Below, in pieces: positions 46,561 to 58,879 of a stretch of 64,000 bases of DNA (its first letter is position 1; the number at the start of each line of letters is the position of its first letter). The translations under genes were made by a program, and so were the position numbers. Source of the DNA: Euryodendron excelsum (Eukaryota; Streptophyta; Magnoliopsida; Ericales; Pentaphylacaceae); the NCBI GenBank assembly GCA_033060915.1, contig CM065384.1, positions 38,173,501-38,237,500 of the forward strand, read 5' to 3'. The notes beneath the pieces were generated by a model, which was given only the letters and a program-made list of their open reading frames with translations, had not been told where the DNA came from and did no database searches.

Positions 46561-47363
46561 ATGAGCATTGGCCCCCGACCGAAGTTTGCTAAGGCTCACG
46601 AAGGTCTCTCCCACAACCATAGGAGCATGGGAATGCCCCTAACGAATCTTGACAAACAGTGCACATAACCGACAGTTGACCAAGTCACCCCCCCTGGCAG
46701 AAACATCAACAAGTTTAGGAGGATGCTAATCCCCTATTTGTCACAAGCTCAAAATGAGAGAAATAAGAACTTTACTGGGATGTAAGGAAACTGAGGCAAC
46801 AAATCAGAAGAAAATGCCGCACAACGGAGCCCAAGCTGAGAAGAAGCAATCGTAACACAGCCGTCAGGAAAAGTGGGAATGATAATGTCAGCTGAACCAT
46901 CCCGAAGACCTAGGAGGAAGCCATTCTCATAGGGAGTAAGGGCAGGTTCACATCCCCCAAAACGGAAGAAAAACAAGTCAGGCAGCCAGAAGGTAACCAC
47001 TGTCGAAAATGAGTTGCACCGATAGGAGAGAAGCCGTATAATCAAAGAACTAGCGACAGGTGCCCTGCTCATATGGAGGATATCCGTCATACCAAATCCG
47101 CAATCGACTCAAAATAGCGTCAGCCATCCCAAAAGTCAAAAGTGGGAAACCTTGACGTCTATCTCATCCTCGAAGGCTGGCTTAACTGGAGGGAAGGGAT
47201 CGACTGGAGGCCTACTCCCCCTCCCACTCTAGCTAGAGGATGCTTGATTGGCAGAGTGTTGACTACTCCTGTAGTGGCTAGAGCTGCCAACAGAATCTGT
47301 CTGAGCCACCTTCTCGAAGCAATGCCTCCCATTGGAACCGTCATCGCCTTCGTTTGCCATCCT
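46561..47363 (-). pseudogene. Antisense ORF relic in the LARD (plant mobile domain/DUF7745-like)
   Basis: On the minus strand a start near 47361 reads MANEGDDGSNGRHC..., then, after shifts, a 113-codon frame (47090-46749) contains VVTFWLPDLFFFRFGGCEPA and PYENGFLLGL. The pattern FW-P-(6)-FRFG-CE-TP-E---LLGL resembles the N-terminal block of plant mobile-domain or DUF7745-type proteins, which occur as antisense ORFs near the 3' LTR of some Tat elements. Stops and shifts break it. The match is a recalled pattern, so it is tentative. Confidence 0.4.
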
Positions 47364-47499
47364 GAAAGGTGAGTCAAGGTAAGAGGTATTAATACATGGT
47401 ATGTGCAGTTCAAAAGATAATAAATAAAGGCAAGGAAAAAAATTGATAATGATAATAAAGAAAGATAAAATATAAATGAAAATGAATGACACAACTTTC

Positions 47500-48274
47500 A
47501 TATAAATTCTACTCAAACCAACTTAAAGGGTTTCTTAAACTTTTCATTCAAAGTTTCTTTTCTAAAATCAACTCTCAAAGATTTCTTAAAAAGTTCTTTT
47601 TCTAAAAACAATTCTCAAAAAGTTTCTTAACTTCTTCCCTTCAAAAGTTCTTTTTCAAAATCAGTTTCCTAGGGGTTTCCTATTATTTTCCTCCAAAAGT
47701 TTTCAAAAAATCTTTCTTTTAAAAGTTCCTTTCCAAAATCAATTTTCAAAAGGTTTTCTAATTCTCTTCCAAAAATTCATCTTCAAAATCACTTCTTAAA
47801 ATCAAATTCTAAGGTTGCTAAATGTTTCCTTCCCAAATCTACTTCGAAAATCAAGGTCAAAAATCATTTTTAAAATCAAATCCCAATTTTTTTCAATCCA
47901 TCCCTAAGCTTTTCTGATTCAGTTCTTTAAGAAAATTTCTATTCCAATCAGTTTTAAGATTCTTTCACAAACTCTCCAAAATATCGCAAGCATTCGAACT
48001 AGAATTTTTCTGGCTTTGACATCAAGCCTGGCGCCACTAGCAGAGGCGCCAAGCATTCTCTGCCAAAGGCGCCACTGCTAGTGGCACCAGTTTCCAAATT
48101 CGGGGCAACTTTGCCCTGTTTCCCGCTAAATCTCGTTTTCAAAGGCCTTTTTGGCCCGATATCCATTTTCAACCCCCGTTGTTGAAAAATTTCCAATGTT
48201 CGTCCCTCCGACTGCCTCGCGGTCAACATGGGGCTCTTACTTTATCGTTTTCTGTCCTTGACAAGCAAAGACAG
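47500..48274 (+). other. LARD interior, 3' end, non-coding
   Basis: A C/T/A-rich stretch with TTCTTTTCTAAAA-type units (47520-47990) is followed by two GGCGCCACT blocks (48022-48092), a motif also found before the TATA boxes of the LTRs. No gene is seen. Confidence 0.5.
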
Positions 48275-48289
48275 AAAAAGAGGGGCAGC
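48275..48289 (+). other. Polypurine tract of the LARD
   Basis: AAAAAGAGGGGCAGC lies directly before the 3' LTR start and would prime plus-strand DNA synthesis. Confidence 0.75.
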
Positions 48290-49915
48290 TGTAAGCACCC
48301 CATTTTTGACCGCTCGGCAGTCTACACGCCATCCAGACTTATACTCAAGTAAATATGGATGTATTCCAATCGAAACCAACTCTCTAAGTCCAAATCCAGT
48401 CTATCCATCGCTTTGCGGGCCCACCGGGCCCAAATAGAGGCAAAATGACCAAAATGCCCTTAGGGGCATTGTCCTTTCCCATTCCAATTCCAACCCCTCT
48501 CTCGAGACAGTTGATTCCTCGAGACGGTAAATCTACTCCAATCAGGCTCATCTTCCCGAAGACGATAATATCCCTTTCCAATTCCAACCTCTCTCTTGAG
48601 ACAGTTGATTCCTCGAGACGGTAAGTCTACTCCAATCAGGCGCGTCTTTCCAAAGACGATAAGACCCCTTTCCAATTCCAATCCCTTTCTCGAGACAGTT
48701 TATTCCTCGAGACGGTCTGGCACGTTTTCGAAGAAAATCTCTTCGAGACTGTAAGTCCCTTTAAACATGTCGACCAGGACGAGACCCCAAGTCCCCTAGA
48801 TGGTAGAACGGTCCACCTTTGGCGCCTGTTAGCCCGCCAATGTAGAAATGTCTGTTTAGGCATACATTCCAAGAAAGTTGACTTCTCAGGTGCTAAGTCC
48901 CCTTTAGCAGCTTCCCGAGATCAGGCAGTCTTAGGAATGAACCCGAATCGTCAGAGTAGCGAAAATACTCACAAACATCACAACCGTTAGAGTAGCGGAA
49001 ATACTCACGAACAGGTCGATATGGGGAATTGCCAATAAACCCCTGTGTCACGACAACCGCCGTCAGAGTGACAGAAACACTCAAAACCCAGGTCAACACC
49101 GGTGCCTGCTAGCCCACTTCGTTGAAAAATTGCCAAACTGCCCCTTGGGCCTTTTCCAAGACTTTTCGATCAAGATGACCATTTTGCCCATAGGTATCCG
49201 AACGCCCCAGGGACCACACCAGCTCTGGGTATCAAACCGGCATCTTTCTGAGAATACTTCTTATAGTATTCCCTACCTTCCTCTATCTTTCTGGATCATT
49301 CCGAGTCAATTCCGGCAAACCCGGTGCAAAATAACCCTTTTACCCCTGGTGGGCCGGTCTCCTTTTTCGACCACACTGGCTCTGGGTATCAAACCGGTAA
49401 CCTTCTGAGACTGCTTCTTATAGTATTCTCAACCTTCCTTTATCCTTTCGGATCATTCCGAGTCAGTTCCGACAAATCCGGTGCAAAATGACCGTTTTGC
49501 ACTTGGCAGGCCGGTCTCCTTTTCCGACCACACCGGCTTTGGGTATCAAACTGGCAACCCTCGGGAACATTCTGAATAATGTTTCCAAATCTTGAGTCTT
49601 CTTCTGGGACAGTCTGAGTCCGTCCCGGCAGCTTCCCGATCCGATTGACCATTTTGCCCCTAAAGGCCCGGTCAACCCTTCTGACACATTCTATCTTCAT
49701 TTTTCAATTCAAATACCTCCAGGACACTATTCTAAGTTTTCCTGCTCTGTTCCAGCCTTCTGGGACATTCCCGGCCTCTTCAAATCATTCCCGAACTTTC
49801 CGGAGTCACTTCTAGTGAAGCCAAGCTAAAAATTGCATGGCAGTCACTAGTAGTGGCGCCTAAATCTAGTCAAAGATACGTTAATTGCCAACCTTAATAG
49901 TTTCCTAATTGGATT

Positions 49916-49934
49916 GCGCCACTAGTAGTGGCGC
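49916..49934. promoter_or_regulatory. GCGCCACT inverted repeat upstream of LTR TATA box
   Basis: Arms GCGCCACT and AGTGGCGC are separated by AGT, about 78 bp before the TATA box. Copies occur in LTR C (30554-30572) and, rearranged, in solo LTR E (58910-58995). Conservation and position suggest a protein-binding site, but this is inference. Confidence 0.4.
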
Positions 49935-50011
49935 CAAGCCAATATTTAGCCTGGCGCCAGAAGGAATTTTTCCCTGGCGTCACTGCAGCAGGCGTTAGGT
50001 CTATCCCACCT

Positions 50012-50020
50012 TTATAAATA
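50012..50020 (+). promoter_or_regulatory. TATA box of the LARD 3' LTR
   Basis: TTATAAATACAGAGCC is identical in context to the 5' LTR box. From here transcription would read out into the host-element integrase relic. Confidence 0.5.
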
Positions 50021-53000
50021 CAGAGCCTCTTCCAGCGTTTAAAGGGTCCGCAAACTCAGTCTAAAACCCTAAAATTCGATATACAGAGCTCGAACACTTA
50101 AAAAACCCTAGCTTTCTTAGGTTTTCCAAACCCTAGCCACCATACATTAAACCCTAGCCTCCTATACACTCATACACACCCCCATACACTTTTACACTAG
50201 CCTCCAACCCTCCATTGAAGACTTGGAGTTCTGCAACTATAAAGATTTGAAGACCAAGACAAAGCTCTCAAAGACTGAAGTGAAGACCGGAGAAAAAGCA
50301 AGAAAACAAGGCGCGCAAAGCCAAACAAAATAAAGAAGACACAAGGTAGGCTTTCTATTTAAATTTTCGTACTTCCCCCCTCTCTCTTCTCTCTTCTAAC
50401 CCACTTGGGTTTTCTCTATTTTAATCCCCTATCTCTTTCCCCCATTTTTTTGCATGCTTGAAACAAGGGGATTCCCGATCCATGTGTAGGATTGGACTAT
50501 TGGAGAGTCACCGTGTCGGGGGCTTTCTTTTAGTTTAACCAAAGACCACATGGGTTCAGCCCCTTTGATTATATGGTGAAGCCTTAACCTTGTATGTTCA
50601 CGACTCCAATTTGCATTGTGCATATCATGATTCTTGCATTCTTCCAAAAGTCATCTTTAAAGTTGTTTTCAAAATCGTTTTCAAAACTTGCATTAAACTT
50701 GTTTTCAAAACTGTATCAAAATCTTCTTTTCCAAAACTTGTTTTCAAAATCACAATCCTATGGTGATTCTAGCCTTTCTATGGCTAGGGTTGCTTTAGGA
50801 AAGTGTTACATTTAAAGTGACTTTCTTGGTCCATATTTTCAAAATCTTGTTGTTTTCAAAACCACTTTCTTAAAGTGGTTCTAGCCTTTTCATGGTTAGA
50901 ATCGCTTTAGGAAAGTGAGACGTTTTTATACTTTCCAAAACACTCTTTTTTCAAAAGTCTCTTTCCAAAACCCTCTTTTTCAATATGATTTCTAAAAGTC
51001 TCATTTCCAAAGTTGTTATCAAAAACTCCCTCCAAAATTTTATTTTTCAAAACTCCATTTTTCAATTCCTTTGCAAAATAGTCTTCCTTCAAAGTCCACT
51101 TTCCAAAAATACTCCCTAGGTTTCCCTCTTAGAAAACTCTCTACGATCACTTTCCAAAAACGTCTTTCCTAAAAGCTTCCCTTCCAAAAACGTTTTCTTC
51201 AAAGTTTACTTTCCAAAAGTGCCCTTTACATTTTATTCCAACAATCTCCTTCCAAAAATCTTTCTAAAAACTCTCTTTTCAAAATCTTCCTTTTAGAAAA
51301 CTCCTCTCCAGGATTTCCTTCCAAAAACTCGTTTCCAAAAACACACTTTCCAAAAAACTCTTTCCTTAGAGTCCAAGTTAAACCCTAGAACCCACGATTA
51401 GGAAACCTTAATTTCTTTCCAAAAACATGGTTTTTAAATTTGCCTTAAAACCTAGGTTTCCAAAATCCCCTATTTTAACATCAAAATTACATATTTCCAA
51501 AACCTATTTTCTACATCAAAACTATAATTTTCCAAATTTAGGGTTTCTAAAACCTCCCTTTCCAAATCCTTGTTAAATCAAATCTTCCCTTTAGGAAACC
51601 AAATCCAATGTCCCGTTTAGGAAACTAGATCCTATCCTCCGTTTTTGGAAACAAAATCAAACCTTCTCTTTTAGAAACAAAATCTAATCCTTTGTTTTAG
51701 GAAATAGGAATCTTAACCCTTCCTAGTCCAAATCTTTCCTAATTCAACTCCTTCTTAATCTTTTACTTTCTTAAATCTTAAAGTTTCTTAAACTTAAACT
51801 TTTAAATCTTTCCTTAAACTTTAAACTTTCAAATCTTTCCTAATTCCACCCTTTCTTAATTCCACACCTTTTCAAATCTTAACTTCCTAACTCTAGGTTT
51901 TCAAATCTTTCCTAATCTCAAGATTTTCTAAAACTCTAAAACTTTCCGAATCTTAAACCTTTCTAAATTTCAAATCTTCCCAAATTCAAAGCTTTCTAAA
52001 TTCAAAACTTTCTTAAGTTAAATCTTTCTAAACCTAAATCTTTCTAAATTCTAAACTTTCCTAAAACTTCAAATCTTTCCAAATCTAAAACTTTCTAAAC
52101 TCAAAGCTTTCTTGTTTTCCAAACTTCCTTATTTTCAAAACCTTTCTTAAAATGAGATTTTCCTAATTTCAAAACTTTCCTAATTCGAAAACTTTCCTAA
52201 TTCGAACACTTTCCTAATTTCAAAACTTTCCTAATTCAAAAACTTTCCTAAATCAAAAACTTTCCTAATTCGAACACTTTCCTAATTTCAAAACTTTCGT
52301 AAAATGAAACTTTCCTAATTCGAACCTTTCCTAAATCCAAATCTTTCTTAAACTCTCGAGTCTTTCCTAAACCGAGTCTTTCAAAACCAATCTTTTCCAA
52401 TCTTCCAATCAAAGTCCAAATTTTCTACTCTTCCAATTTCAATTCAAATTCCAACTCCAACTCCTTTCAGCTCTTCTATTTTCAATCGGACTCTTGTCCG
52501 AACTATGACTGACCTGATTCCCCCAAAGGGATATGTAGGCAACCTTCATAAGTGCGGTCACAACTTCTTTCAAATCTCCAATTCTACAATCTTCTTCAAG
52601 TTCTCTTTTCACAATCTTTTCAAATCTCCAATCTATTTTCAAACTTCCAATTTTAAATTTCTATTTCCAAATCTCTATTTCTAATTTTTCAAACTTTCCA
52701 ATTTCAAATCTATCCTTTCAAATCTTTTTTCTAAAATCAAATCAAATTCTTCTTTTCAAATCTATTTTCAAATCAACTCTCTTTTCTTGCATTCGCATAT
52801 CATGCATCATGTTTTTCTAAACATTGTTTTTCGAAGTGGATAGGATTGAACAGTAGTTAGCTGAAGACTCTCATTGGTGAATTTAGGGTAGATTGACATG
52901 TAGGTACCGAAAGGGCAGGGTAAGGTGATGCCTTAGTGTGTTTTCCCTACACGTAACCAACATCCGATCCTAGGATCACTGTTTTCAAAGACCGAAAACA

Positions 53001-53338
53001 GAGTTATTTTTCAAAAAGGGCTAAATATTTTTCAAAGGTTGCTAAACAACTCGTTTTCTTAAAAACCCTCTCTTGAGGATGTTTTCCAAAATCGTATTTC
53101 AAAAACCTTAAGTGTAGTCTTCGGATTATGCTTAGTTTTTGGGTGACCTAACTCACCTTAATCAAGTTAGGTGGCGACTCTAAACTTTTTCTAAAAGCCC
53201 TTTATTCAAATCTATTTTTGAATTTAAACCTAGTCGCACTCATTCTTCTAGGAGAGTGAGTTCTAAAGAGAGAATACAATGTTTTTTTCACTTGTGTGTA
53301 TATTCCTCGAGTGGAAAAAATCTGGGCACGACACTTCA

Positions 53339-53690
53339 GCGAGAATGGCCTTGGCTACTAGATTGACTCTTGACACTATAGGAATGCCCTGGAAACCTTA
53401 GATGAGAGGAGAGATAAAGCAGCCTAGAGAATGGAGAATTATCAACAAACTTTGGCAAAGGCATACAACAGATTGGTGGTTGCCAAGAACCTCGAAAATA
53501 TAGACTTAGTCTAAAAAACAAGTGAACCCATTATAAGGGGACAACCTTTTCCTAAATTTGCACCTAAGTGGGAGGGTCCATGCAAAGTCCTAGAAGGGCA
53601 TCATAGTGGCTATTACAAGTTACAGAAGAGCTCTGATGGATTCAAGACTGGTTCAATCAATGCTCAGTTTATCAAGAAGTACTTTCCCTC
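53339..53690 (+). pseudogene. Integrase C-terminus of the host element
   Basis: The host integrase resumes after the CTTCA duplication: ETLDERRDKAA, YQQTLAKAYNRLVV, KFAPKWEGPCKVLEGHHSGY, then GSINAQFIKKYFP as the usual end of Tat polyproteins. No chromodomain is present, as expected for the clade. A few stops interrupt it. Confidence 0.8.
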
Positions 53691-53879
53691 AGTATTGGGG
53701 TATTTCCCTTTTTGTTATTGTTTTTTTTTTTTTTAAGGAGTTTCCTCTATGTGAGAAGATGTGTAAATCAAGCAAAGTTTATACTCAAATTTGTTAAAAC
53801 TGAAATGAACATTAATTTTTACTTAACCCAAAAGAAGTAGCTCCCATATAAGAGAGTTCATTACAAAAGAGAGGGAGAG

Positions 53880-54482
53880 AGACTATTAGCTCTAATTACA
53901 TGAATACATCCTTGAAAACAAGGGAGTCTATGGTCAGATCAGTCATTGGGAAGTTTTTAAAACTAGCATCAAAGGCCATCTTGGCTTTTTCATAGTCAGC
54001 TTCCAACTTCTACAGAGTGGCCTTTGCCTCCCTCAAAGGAATTTTATAAGCATCAAGTACCTGGAGTTCTCTTCGTGCTTCTGCAGCTTCCCAAAAGTGA
54101 CCAAACGCCCCCTCAGCCAAGCCAAGGGAAAACTGAGCTGCTCAAAGTCAATTGCATAAGTTGTCTCTACACGGAGGAACTCTTGTCAACCTCATATACT
54201 TTTTGCTGGCCAATCGCTTGAAAAAGTTACCCAGCTGGTCCAACAGCATCTCACCTAGTGATCGGCTAGACAGTCTAAAGTTTGTAAAAGTTTCAAGGTG
54301 TGTCACCTGGACACATTCCAGCACAAGATATAACTCTTTAGAAACGGGACACCCCAAGAACTTGGCAATCTTCTTCTTTGGAATCCTTACAACAATTCCA
54401 GAACCTAGAAGCATGGAGGTCTTTTTAGAGCCCTCAAAGGAAGGAATAGAAGGAACATAGCTTTTTGCAAAAACCTTAGCCT
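53880..54482 (-). pseudogene. Antisense ORF of the host Tat element, 3' exon
   Basis: On the minus strand a polypyrimidine tract and TATGTAG form a good splice acceptor at about 54482, followed by AKVFAKSYVPSIPSFEG, KKKIAKFLGCPVSKELYLVL, LGEMLLDQLGNFFKRLASKK, a stop, then a charged helical region (LEADYEKAKMAFDASFKNFP). The position, between integrase and 3' LTR and opposite to pol, is that of the antisense ORF reported in Tat elements. The C-terminal half looks coiled-coil-like. Function is unknown. Two or more stops are present, and the upstream exon is lost to the Copia-like insertion. Confidence 0.5.
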
Positions 54483-55204
54483 ACATAAAAAAAGAAAAAG
54501 AAAAAGAAAAAAAAACAACATTGTTGGCCCAAAAGGCAACCCAAGAAGGTGGGTGAATTGGGTTTTTCGAAGATAAATAACAATTAAGATTAATTAAAAT
54601 TAATCTAAACAATGCAACAGTGATCAATCTATATGTAATGCAATGTAATCAGAAGAAGAAAAGAAAACAGAGCAATAGAAAGAACACAAAGAGTTATTGA
54701 GGTTCAACCACAATTCATGGTCTACATCCTCACCCCAAGATCCCCTTGAAGTCTTCCTCCAGTATGTAATCTCCAATTACAAATGGATGTTGATTGACCA
54801 AGTGCTCAGCTCACTTTTAACACAAGAACTTCTTCCCAAGTTCTTCAGCCACCAAGTGGTTTTGTCCAAGATCCACTCAAATTTTCAAGAGTTTTTCTTC
54901 TATAAGAGAACTCTCAAACTCTCACTTACAAGTGTATAAAGATATACAATCGATTTACGAACTTTCTAACAAGAGTGGATTAAACAATCAAAGCTCACAC
55001 AGTGAAGACAAAGAGAATGTATAGAATATTTAGTTTGATAAGTCAGTGGATGTTGGTTTCTTGTATCTCTTTTTTATATAAATGCAGTTGGAAACTTGTA
55101 TATAAACCCCTGTATTGATTTCATCTGTTGGAGGTTGTTGGGGTTCATTTAATGCACGTCCAGTCCACTATAACATTAGAAAAACTAGTCGTTACATCCC
55201 AGGG

Positions 55205-55570
55205 GTCGACTCTTTGGCTTAAAGGGTCGACTTTTTTGGTCTGCATTTTTTAGATGTTGTCCACTATCTCCATGTATCGACTCTTCATATCCATAAGTCG
55301 GCTCTTCAAGTCATTTTGCTTCTGTCTTCATGAGTCAGCTTATTGCACAGAAATCTTGCTTCAGTCTTCATGAGTTGATTCTTTATATTCAAGGGTCGGC
55401 TCATTGATCATTTGGTTTTCAAGCTTTTGCTTTTGTCTTCATGAGTCAACTCTTTATCTCCATGAGTCGGTTCATTTCTTATTCTGTTTTCACGTTTTTG
55501 CTTCTGTCTTCATGAGACAACTCTTCATTTCCATGAGTTGGCTCATTGTCCAAAAATCTTCATTCTGTGT
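55205..55570. repeat. ~90-bp imperfect tandem repeats
   Basis: About four units share CTTCTGTCTTCATGAGTCAACTC and CCATGAGTCGGCTCATT-like blocks. Related GAGTCGAC/ACTCATGA motifs recur at 63855-63965, near the start of the element's extra ORF. Confidence 0.75.
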
Positions 55571-58500
55571 TTCAATGACCAAGTTTATCTTCAACCATAT
55601 TATAAGATCTTCAAGGAGTCTTCTCTTTGGAGTATGATTGTCGCACCTAGATTTTTTTGCACTCGAGGAAAATACACATAAGTGAAAAAAATACAATACT
55701 CTCTCGTTAAAACTTATCCTCCTAGAAGGACGATTTCGCGCCTAGATTTTTCACACTCGAGGAATACACACAAGCGGGAAAAACACTATACTCTCTCGTT
55801 ACAACTCACCCTCCTAAAAGAATGAGTACGACTAGGTTTGAATTGAAAATATATTTTAATAAAGGGCTTTTGAAAAACATTTGGAGTCACCACCTAACTT
55901 GATTAAGGCGAGTTAGGTCACTTAAAAAATAAGCACAATCCGAAGACTACACTTAGGGTTTTTAAAAACGATTTTGAAAATACTACCTCTAGAGAGGGTT
56001 TTTAAGAAAACAGGTTGTTTGGCAACCTTTAGAAAACATTTAAGCCCTTTTTGAAAATAAACTTCATTTGAGTCTTTGAAATCAGTGATCTAGGTTCAGA
56101 GGTTGGTTACGTGTAGAAAAGACGCACTTGGCCATCACCCTACCTCGCCCTTGCGGTACCTATATGTCTATTTATCCTAAATTTACCTATGAGAGTCTTC
56201 AACTAATAAATGTCTAATCCTATTTACTTTAGAAAAGAATTTTATGAAAGAAACTAGCATGATGCATGATGTGCAGGTGCAAGAAAAAAGAGTTGGAAAA
56301 TAGATTTAGAAATAGATTTGAAAAGAAATTGACTTGATTTAAAAGAGATTTGAAAAGATAGTTTTGAAATTGAAATTGAAAAGAGATTTAAAAAGATTGA
56401 TTTGATTTCATTTTGAAAATAGATTTGAGAAAAGAGGTTTGAAAAGAATTATGGAATTGAAATTTGGAAAAAGGTGGTGGAATTGGAAAAAGGGTTGCCT
56501 ACGTATCATTTTTAAGGAATCAGGTCAGTCGTAGTTTGGACAAGAGTTCGATAGAAAATAGAAGGTTTGATTGGAAAAAGAAATTGAATTGGAATTTGTA
56601 TTTGATTTGAATTTTGAATAAAAGATTGAAATTTGAAATAGAATAATAGAAACCCTAGACCTAGGAAGATAGGATTTAGAAAGGACTCGAGATTCAGAAA
56701 GACTTGACTCGAATGTTGAACTTGGAAGATCGAAGAAAGATTGGATTTAGGAAGAGTTCGAATTAGGAAATGTCCGATTTAGGAAAGTTTCAAAATAGGA
56801 AAGTGTCATTTTTGAAAAGTTTTCGAATTAGGAAAGTTTCATTTTAAGAAAGTTTCAATTCAGAAAAGTGTTGGATTAAGAAAGTTTTGAAATAGGAAAT
56901 ATTTCATTTTAACAAAGTTTCGAAATTAGAAAGTTTTGAATTTGGAATGTTTTGAAATAAGGAAGTTTTGAAAGTTGGAAAGTTCAGAATTTAGAAAGTT
57001 TCAAATTTAGAGAGTTTTAGATTTGGAAAGATTGGAAGTTTAAGGAAGTTTAGAATTTTAGAAAGATTCAAAGTTTGAGTTTTGGAAATTCTTGAAATTA
57101 GGAAAGGTTTTAAGTTTAAGAAGGGTTTGAAAACTTAGATTTGGAAAGTTAAGATTTGTAAATGGATGGAATTAAGAAAGGTTTAAAAGCTTAACGTTTA
57201 AGGAAAGATTTAAAAGTTTAAATTTAGGAAACTTAAGGTTTAGGAAAGTACTAAATTAGGAAGGAGTTAAATTAGGAAAGATTTGGGTTTGGAAGAATTG
57301 AGATACCTATTTCCTAAAGCAAGGGATTGGATTTTGTTTCTAAAAAGAGATGTTCTGATTTTGTTTCTAAAAATGGAGGATTGGATCTAGTTTCCTAAAT
57401 GGGAGATTAGATTTGGCATGAATTTGGAAAGTTGGAGTTTGGAAATTCTAGTTTTGGGAAGATTATAGTTTTGATGTAGAAAATAGGTTTTGGAAATATA
57501 TATATATATATATATATATAGTTTTGATATAGAAAACAAGAGGTTTTGGAAACCTAAGTTTTGAAGCCAAAATAAGGAATTGGAAATCATGCTTTTAGGA
57601 AGGAAAATTAGGATTTTCTAATTGTGGGTTCTAGGGTTTAATTTGGACTCTAAGGAAAGAGATTTTTTGGAAAGTGAGTTTTTGGAGGGAGATTTTTGGA
57701 AGGAAATCCTAGAGAGGAGTTTTTGGAAAGTAAACTGGAAAAGGGAGGTTTTTAAGAAAGAAGATTTTGGAAGAGGGTTTTAGGAAAGAGTTGTTAGGAA
57801 AGAGATTCAGAGAGTGTTTTTAGAAAGTGAATTTTGAGGAGAGTGTTTTGGGAAGAAGTTTTGAAAAATAGATTTTTGGAGAAAATTTTTAGAAAACAAT
57901 TTTAGAAAGGAATTTGAAGAAGGAGATTGGAGAGAGTTTTTGGAAAGTATGTTGAAAAAGAGGTTTTTAGAAGGAGGGATTTGAAAAGAGAGTTTTCAAA
58001 AAGTATATATAAAATACCTCACTTTCCTAAAGCGATTCTAATCATAAGAAAGTTAGAACCACTTTAAGACAGTGGTTTTAAAAACAACAATATTTTGAAA
58101 ATATGGACCATATTGGTCACTTTAAATGTAACACTTTCCTAAAGCAACCCTAGCCATGAAAGGGCTAGAACCATCTTAGGATTGTGGTTTTGAAAACAAG
58201 TTTTGAAAAAGAAGATTTTGATGTAAGCTTTTGAAAACGATTTGAAAATGAATTTTGAAAGAATGTAAGATCATGATATGCACAATGCAAAGAGGGTGGT
58301 GAACATACAAGGTTAAAGACTTCACTACATAATCAAGGGGCCCGAACCCACGTGGTCTCCGGTTAGACTAAAAGAAAGCCCCCAACACGATGACTCTCCA
58401 ATAGCCTAATACTACACATGGACCGAGAATTCCCTTGTTTCAAGCATGCAAGAAGGGGGGAGAAGATGGGAGATTTAAATAGAAGAAAACCCAAGTGGGT

Positions 58501-58869
58501 TAGGAGAGAGAAGAGAGGGGGGAAGATGTGTAAACGTAAATAAAAAGTCTACCTTGTGTCTTCTTTATTTTGCTTAGCTTTATGCGCTTTGCTTTGCTTG
58601 TCTTGCTTGAGTCTTCACTTCAGTCTTCAAGATTTTGTCTTCAAAGCTTCAGATTGCAGCACTTCAAGTCTTCAAAGGAGGCTTTGGAGGCTAGTGTATG
58701 AGTGTATAGAAGTGTATGTGAGTGTATAGGAGGCTAGGGTTTGTATATGGAGGTTAGGGTTTGAAAAACCTAAGGAGACTAGGGTTTAGAGAGTCTACGA
58801 GCTCTGTATATTGAAAAGTAGGGTTTTTAGACTAAGTTTGCGGACCTCTTTCACACTGGAGGAGGCTTT

Positions 58870-58879
58870 GTATTTATAG
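58870..58879 (-). promoter_or_regulatory. TATA box of solo LTR E
   Basis: The minus strand reads TATAAATACAAAGCC, matching the family box, just after clustered GGCGCC motifs (58910-58995). Confidence 0.45.

Larger units (their letters stand above)
36150..53333 (+). mobile_element. Full-length LARD-like retrotransposon, 17.2 kb, Tat/Ogre-like LTR family
   Basis: A perfect CTTCA duplication (36145-36149, 53334-53338) flanks LTRs of 5,241 and 5,044 bp around a 6.9-kb interior with a primer-binding site and a polypurine tract. No gag, protease, RT, RNase H or integrase motif could be read in the interior on either strand, so it must have relied on an autonomous relative. Long LTRs with a long non-coding centre fit a large retrotransposon derivative. 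By eye the LTRs share about 93-95% of bases, so the insertion is not recent. It splits the host integrase. Confidence 0.9.
48290..53333 (+). repeat. 3' LTR of the LARD, 5,044 bp
   Basis: It starts TGTAAGCACCCC and ends GGGCACGACA. It is collinear with the 5' LTR but lacks one ~153-bp unit and several ~34-bp units. A TATA box is at 50012-50020, and a GCGCCACT-AGT-AGTGGCGC inverted repeat at 49916-49934. Confidence 0.9.
16036..54521 (+). mobile_element. Host Tat-clade Ty3/Gypsy retrotransposon, decayed and repeatedly interrupted
   Basis: Removing the inner insertions joins one element: LTR, primer site, gag, protease, reverse transcriptase, RNase H, a second RNase H, integrase, then an ORF on the opposite strand. 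The second RNase H and the antisense ORF are traits reported for the Tat clade. The coding line resumes across each insertion: gag at 17995/22144, second RNase H at 25412/34561, integrase at 36149/53339. Nearly every segment has stops or shifts. The 3' part is cut at 54521 by a Copia-like element, so its 3' LTR is not in view. Confidence 0.8.
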
